Source: Jannaschia sp. W003 (GTDB taxonomy: Bacteria > Pseudomonadota > Alphaproteobacteria > Rhodobacterales > Rhodobacteraceae). Taken from it: DNA of 64,000 bases. The position numbers and the translations under genes are program-made. The first letter of the stretch is position 1. The number at the start of each line of letters is the position of its first letter. The notes beneath the pieces are model-generated. The model worked only from the letters and a program-made list of their open reading frames with translations. It was not told the DNA's origin and searched no databases. The stretch lies in assembly GCF_025144335.1 (NCBI RefSeq), contig NZ_CP083539.1:373501-437500 (forward strand), given 5' to 3'. This document shows positions 60,376-64,000 of this stretch, in pieces.

Positions 60376-61238
60376 CTGGACTGGCCGGCATCGCCATCGT
60401 GTTCGTCATGGTGTTCGGCGGCTATCTCGCCGCGGGCGGCAAGATGGGCATCATCCTCAAGGCCCTGCCCTTCGAGATGATCATGATCGGCGGCTCCGCC
60501 GTGGGCGCCTTCGTGATCGGCAACTCGATGGGCGCGATCAAGCACACGGTCAAGGACATCAAGAAGGTGTTCAAGGGCTCGCACTGGAAGGGCGACGACT
60601 ACCGCGACCTGCTGTGCCTGCTCTACCAGCTCCTGCGCCTCGCGCGGCAGAACGCCGTCGCCCTGGAGGAGCACATCGAGAACCCCGAGGGCTCCGCGAT
60701 CTTCGCGCAGTACCCCCGCATCCTCGCCGACGGCGAGGCGGTCGCCATGATCTGCGACACCCTGCGCGCCATGACCATGAATTACGACGATCCCCATCAG
60801 GTCGAGGAGGTGCTGGCCACGCGCCTCGAGGAGAACCTCCACCACGCCATGCACCCCTCGCACGCGATCCAGGGCATGGCCGACGCGCTGCCCGCTCTTG
60901 GAATCGTCGCCGCCGTGCTGGGCGTGATCAAGACCATGGGCTCGATCGACCAGCCGCCCGAGGTGCTGGGCAAGCTGATCGCCGGCGCGCTGGTGGGCAC
61001 CTTCCTCGGCGTGTTCCTCGCCTACGGCTTCGCCGGCCCCTTCGCCGCGCGCCTCAAGGCCGTGGAGGAGGAGGACGCCGCCTTCTACGGACTGATCCAG
61101 CAGGTGCTGGTCGCCAACCTGCACAACCATGCCACCAACATCTGCATCGAGGTCGGCCGCCAGGGCACGCCCACCCACATGCGCCCCTCGTTCTCGGACC
61201 TCGAGGAGGCGCTGAAGGCCAGCAAGGCGCCCGCATGA
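60372..61238 (+). CDS. motA: Flagellar motor stator protein MotA
   Basis: A 288-residue four-helix inner-membrane protein of the proton-driven motor stator. Helix 1 includes GIAIVFVMVFGGYLAAGGKM, the cytoplasmic loop carries charged residues that meet FliG (RLEENLHHAMHPSHAIQGMA), and helices 3 and 4 are ALPALGIVAAVLGVIKTMGS and LIAGALVGTFLGVFLAYGFA with the functional Pro region. ATG at 60372 overlaps motE by ATGA. The motB partner is not in the window. Confidence 0.95.
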   Translation: MTGLAGIAIVFVMVFGGYLAAGGKMGIILKALPFEMIMIGGSAVGAFVIGNSMGAIKHTVKDIKKVFKGSHWKGDDYRDLLCLLYQLLRLARQNAVALEEHIENPEGSAIFAQYPRILADGEAVAMICDTLRAMTMNYDDPHQVEEVLATRLEENLHHAMHPSHAIQGMADALPALGIVAAVLGVIKTMGSIDQPPEVLGKLIAGALVGTFLGVFLAYGFAGPFAARLKAVEEEDAAFYGLIQQVLVANLHNHATNICIEVGRQGTPTHMRPSFSDLEEALKASKAPA

Positions 61239-63046
61239 CGCGCGCGCTCGCCCTCCTGTGCCTCGCGCTGACCTTGCCCACCGCCGCGGCCGCCACCGTG
61301 CTGCGCTCGGGCGAGCACGGCGCGTTCACCCGCCTCGCCTTCGCCGCCGGGGGGGCGCTGGTGTGGACGGTATCGCAGGAGGGGGACGCCGCGGCGATCC
61401 GCTTCGAGCCGGCGCCGGCGTTCGACCTCGCCCGGATCTACGAGCGCATCGACCGCGCGCGAATTGCCTCGGTGGAGCAGGACGGGGATGCGCTCGTCCT
61501 GCGGTTCGGCTGCCGCTGCGGCGTCGAGGTGGTACGCGCCGGCGGGGGCATGATCGCGATCGACGTCGCGCCGCTGCCCGAGGGGGTCGAGATGCCGCCC
61601 GAGGCCCCGGAGGCCGTCGCCGCGGTCCCCCCGGCCGAGGCGGTGCGCGCGGCCGACCTGTCGCCCGTCACGATCCCGCTGATCCTGCCCCCCCGCGACT
61701 TCCCGCTCGCGCCCCGCCTCGCCCGCGCCTCGCGCGAACGGTTGATCGCTCCCGGTGCACCTGCGCGCGCCGCCCCGCCCCCGCCGGAGGGTGCGACGCC
61801 TCCCGAGCAGGTTCGCCTGCGCGACGGCCGCTCCGCCGACCGCCGCGCGGACGCTCCCGATCCGCTGGGACGGGGCGAGCCCAGCGCCTGCGTGGGCGCG
61901 GGCCGCTTGCCCGCCCTCCTCGCGCAGACGCCCGAGGCCGCCGAAGCCGCGCTCGCCGACCGGCTCGCTGCCTACGATCCCGCCGACGGGCGCAGCGCCG
62001 CGATGCTGCGCGACGCGCTCCACGCCGCCAGCCGCCCGCTGGAGGCTGCGCATCTCGCCCACGCGCGCGGGATCCACGACCGCTGGTCCGCGCTCCTGCT
62101 CGCCGCCTCGGGCGAGGGCACGGCCCCCCCGGGAGGGGCGCTGGTCGACGGGTGCGGTCCGGCGGCGCTCCTGCTCTCGCTCGCCGCCGCGCCGCCCGAC
62201 CGGCGGCTGCCCGAGGAGGCGCGGCGCGCGCTCCTGGAGCTGGTGCAGGACATGCACGCCGCGCGGCGGACCGCCCTGCTCGCCCGCGCCGCGGCCCATG
62301 TGCGCCTCGTCGGGATGGACGGCCTCGCCGCCGAGATCGAGACGCGCACGCCGCCCGAGTACGAGGGTCCACCCGTCTACGACCCGGCCGCCCATGGCGC
62401 GGCGCTGGCCGCCCGCCTCGGCCCCGACCGCGCCGCGGCGGCGCTCCCGCCCCGCGCGCTGGCCGAGGCGGAGGGCCTCGTGGGCGAGCTGCCCGAAGGC
62501 GACGTGCGGGGCACCCTGGAGACCGCGCTGATCCGCGCCGCGCTGCACGGCGGGGACTGGAGCGCCGCCGCCGCACGGCTGGAGCGGGCGGCGCCCGAGC
62601 TGCGGGCGTCCGCCCTCGGCCGGGCCGCGCGGGACCTGCGCGCGGCGTCCGGCCCGGAGGCGGTGGTCGCGGCCACGGCGCTCCTGCGCTGGCGCGAGGC
62701 GATGCCCGCGCAGGGGCGCGCCGCGCTCGCGGCCCTCGTGCGGGACGCAGGCTACTCCTCGATTGCGGACCGCTGGCAGCCTGCCGGACCCGACGCGCCG
62801 GTGCTCGTCACGGTTGCCTCCCCGCCGGGGCCGGAAGCCGCCGCCTGGCTGTCGCGCGACCTCGCCGCCGCGGCTGCCGCGGGCGATGGCCCCCGCTCGC
62901 GCATCGCGGCGCACCTGCTCGCCGGCGACCCCGAGGCGGCGCCGGGCACGATCGCCGGCGCGCGGGCCCGCCTCGACCGCGGGCGCACGGCGGCGGCCCA
63001 CGTCGCCGCCCTGCTGCGGGACACGGGCGGGGAAACCGATCCTTAA
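61235..63046 (+). CDS. Large exported protein of the motA-flhA interval, function unknown
   Basis: A 603-residue protein with a signal peptide (ALALLCLALTLPTAAAATVL), overlapping motA by ATGA. Residues about 20-110 form a small beta domain (TRLAFAAGGALVWTVSQEGD, RIASVEQDGDALVLRFGCRC) with paired cysteines that resembles AMIN-type or peptidoglycan-associated domains. A Pro-rich linker follows, then about 400 residues of Ala-rich helices with a TPR-like look (LRDALHAASRPLEAAHLAHA, SAAAARLERAAPELRASALG). Probably periplasmic. A stator- or basal-body-associated scaffold is suggested by location only. Confidence 0.75.
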   Translation: MTRALALLCLALTLPTAAAATVLRSGEHGAFTRLAFAAGGALVWTVSQEGDAAAIRFEPAPAFDLARIYERIDRARIASVEQDGDALVLRFGCRCGVEVVRAGGGMIAIDVAPLPEGVEMPPEAPEAVAAVPPAEAVRAADLSPVTIPLILPPRDFPLAPRLARASRERLIAPGAPARAAPPPPEGATPPEQVRLRDGRSADRRADAPDPLGRGEPSACVGAGRLPALLAQTPEAAEAALADRLAAYDPADGRSAAMLRDALHAASRPLEAAHLAHARGIHDRWSALLLAASGEGTAPPGGALVDGCGPAALLLSLAAAPPDRRLPEEARRALLELVQDMHAARRTALLARAAAHVRLVGMDGLAAEIETRTPPEYEGPPVYDPAAHGAALAARLGPDRAAAALPPRALAEAEGLVGELPEGDVRGTLETALIRAALHGGDWSAAAARLERAAPELRASALGRAARDLRAASGPEAVVAATALLRWREAMPAQGRAALAALVRDAGYSSIADRWQPAGPDAPVLVTVASPPGPEAAAWLSRDLAAAAAAGDGPRSRIAAHLLAGDPEAAPGTIAGARARLDRGRTAAAHVAALLRDTGGETDP

Positions 63047-63091
63047 CCACCGCGCGCTAGCCATGCGCCGACCCGCCGCGAGAGGATGACC

Positions 63092-64000
63092 ATGCGCGCG
63101 CTGTTCCAGCCAACCGTGCTCTTCGCCCTCGCGCTGATGTCGGTGATCGTGATGATGGTGGTCCCGATCCCGTCATGGATGCTCGACATCGGGCTCGCCT
63201 CCTCGTTCGCGCTGGCGATCCTGATGTTCACCACCGCGCTCTTCGTGGAGCGGCCCCTCGACTTCTCATCCTTTCCCACGGTGCTCCTGGCCTCGCTGAT
63301 GCTGCGGCTGGCGCTCAACGTGTCGTCCACCAAGCTCATCATCGGCCAGGGCCATACCGGGACCCACGCTGCCGGCCACGTGATCGAGGGCTTCGCCCGC
63401 TTCGTGATGGGCGGCAGCGTGTTCCTCGGCGTGGTGATCTTCTGCGTGCTCCTGATCGTGAACTTCGTGGTCATCACCAAGGGCGCCACGCGCATGGCCG
63501 AGGTGGGCGCGCGCTTCGCGCTCGACGGTATGCCGGGTCGCCAGCTCGCCATCGACAGCGACATGGCGGCCGGCGCCATCGACCACGCCGAGGCCAAGCG
63601 CCGCCGCGAGACGGAGCTGGCCGAGACCACCTTCTTCGGCTCGCTCGACGGCGCCTCGAAGTTCGTGAAGGGCGATGCGGTGGCGGGCCTGCTGATCACG
63701 CTCCTGAACCTCGTGGTCGGCCTCGCCGTGGGCCTCCTGGTGCACGGCATGGCGGTGGGCGACGCGCTGCAGACCTACTCGATCCTGACCGTGGGCGACG
63801 GGCTGGTCAGCCAGATCCCGGCCGTGATCATCTCGATCGCCTCGGCGCTCTTGCTCGCGCGCGGCGGGGCGACCGGCAAGATGGACCTCGCGATCCTAGC
63901 GCAGATCGGCGGCAACCCCTTTGCCTTGGGCACCGTGGGCGTGATCCTGGCGATCTTCGCCGCCGTGCCGGGCCTGCCGGTGGTGCCCTTCCTGCTGGGG
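63092..64000 (+). CDS. flhA: Flagellar biosynthesis protein FlhA, N-terminal part (cut by window edge)
   Basis: The visible 303 residues are the membrane half of FlhA, the large gate subunit of the flagellar export apparatus. Conserved parts are SVIVMMVVPIPSWMLDIGLA, RPLDFSSFPTVLLASLMLRL with ALNVSSTKLII, then FVVITKGATRMAEVGARFAL, GMPGRQLAIDSDMAAG and the FHIPEP-family ring (GDGLVSQIPAVIISIASALL). ATG at 63092 is preferred with AGAGGA upstream (63081-63086); ATG 63086 is possible. The cytoplasmic domain lies beyond 64000. Confidence 0.96.
   Translation, partial: MRALFQPTVLFALALMSVIVMMVVPIPSWMLDIGLASSFALAILMFTTALFVERPLDFSSFPTVLLASLMLRLALNVSSTKLIIGQGHTGTHAAGHVIEGFARFVMGGSVFLGVVIFCVLLIVNFVVITKGATRMAEVGARFALDGMPGRQLAIDSDMAAGAIDHAEAKRRRETELAETTFFGSLDGASKFVKGDAVAGLLITLLNLVVGLAVGLLVHGMAVGDALQTYSILTVGDGLVSQIPAVIISIASALLLARGGATGKMDLAILAQIGGNPFALGTVGVILAIFAAVPGLPVVPFLLG

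Overview
This is a high-GC chromosomal segment from an alphaproteobacterium, most likely a member of the Rhodobacterales (Roseobacter/Rhodobacter group). The support is the gene content: a Rieske protein of the bc1 complex, an NDUFS4-like complex I accessory subunit, a TRAP transporter, an iron-sulfur L-serine dehydratase, MotE/FliL-type flagellar genes, and a full CtrA-type TTAA-N7-TTAA site. No species is assigned.

Layout. (1) 1-13,335 is core-like DNA: petA (cut by the window edge), two DMT exporters, a GNAT and a GST protein, mtaB-dapF, tRNA-Lys(TTT), a lytic transglycosylase lipoprotein, an LpxL-like acyltransferase with sdaA, a three-gene GSCFA / methyltransferase-glycosyltransferase fusion / methyltransferase cassette, and a LacI-type regulator. 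(2) 13,422-39,677 looks like a genomic island at the 3' end of tRNA-Arg(CCT). The last part of that tRNA plus flanking bases recurs at 39,648-39,677 (27 of 30 bases). The left end is a graveyard of IS elements (a frameshifted IS256-type transposase and a decayed IS3-type pair) and no integrase is visible. The cargo is two catabolic modules. One is a HutC-type regulator, an RbsBAC-like sugar ABC transporter, an M28/M42-like metallohydrolase, a PfkB kinase and a BtpA/SgcQ-family protein. The other is a TetR-controlled cluster with a Baeyer-Villiger-type monooxygenase, a complete CoA beta-oxidation set, a TRAP transporter, an alpha/beta hydrolase, a cyclase-family metallohydrolase and an FAH-family hydrolase. 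(3) 39,787-53,877 is core-like again: glycerate kinase, NDUFS4-like protein, uvrB, a membrane protein of unknown function, a glycosyltransferase, small membrane and exported proteins, a hemerythrin-like protein, trmL, dacB, a DMT transporter, nadD and ettA. (4) 54,581-64,000 is a divergent flagellar locus: hypothetical-fliP-fliN-fliH-fliF on the minus strand, and fliL-coiled coil-motE-motA-hypothetical-flhA (cut by the edge) on the plus strand, with a CtrA-like site between them.

How the genes fit together. In the second island module the TRAP system would import an organic acid or a ring-containing compound, the monooxygenase and hydrolases would open it, and ligase, dehydrogenase, hydratase, hydroxyacyl-CoA dehydrogenase and thiolase would carry it to acetyl-CoA. 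In the first module an unknown sugar or acylated sugar would be imported, deacylated, phosphorylated and cleaved. Neither substrate can be read from sequence alone. The most distinctive points are the island boundaries, the two orphan catabolic modules, the fused glycosyltransferase cassette, a conserved repeat family starting at gene ends, and a flagellar-locus protein carrying a lone FliG-like EHPxT motif.
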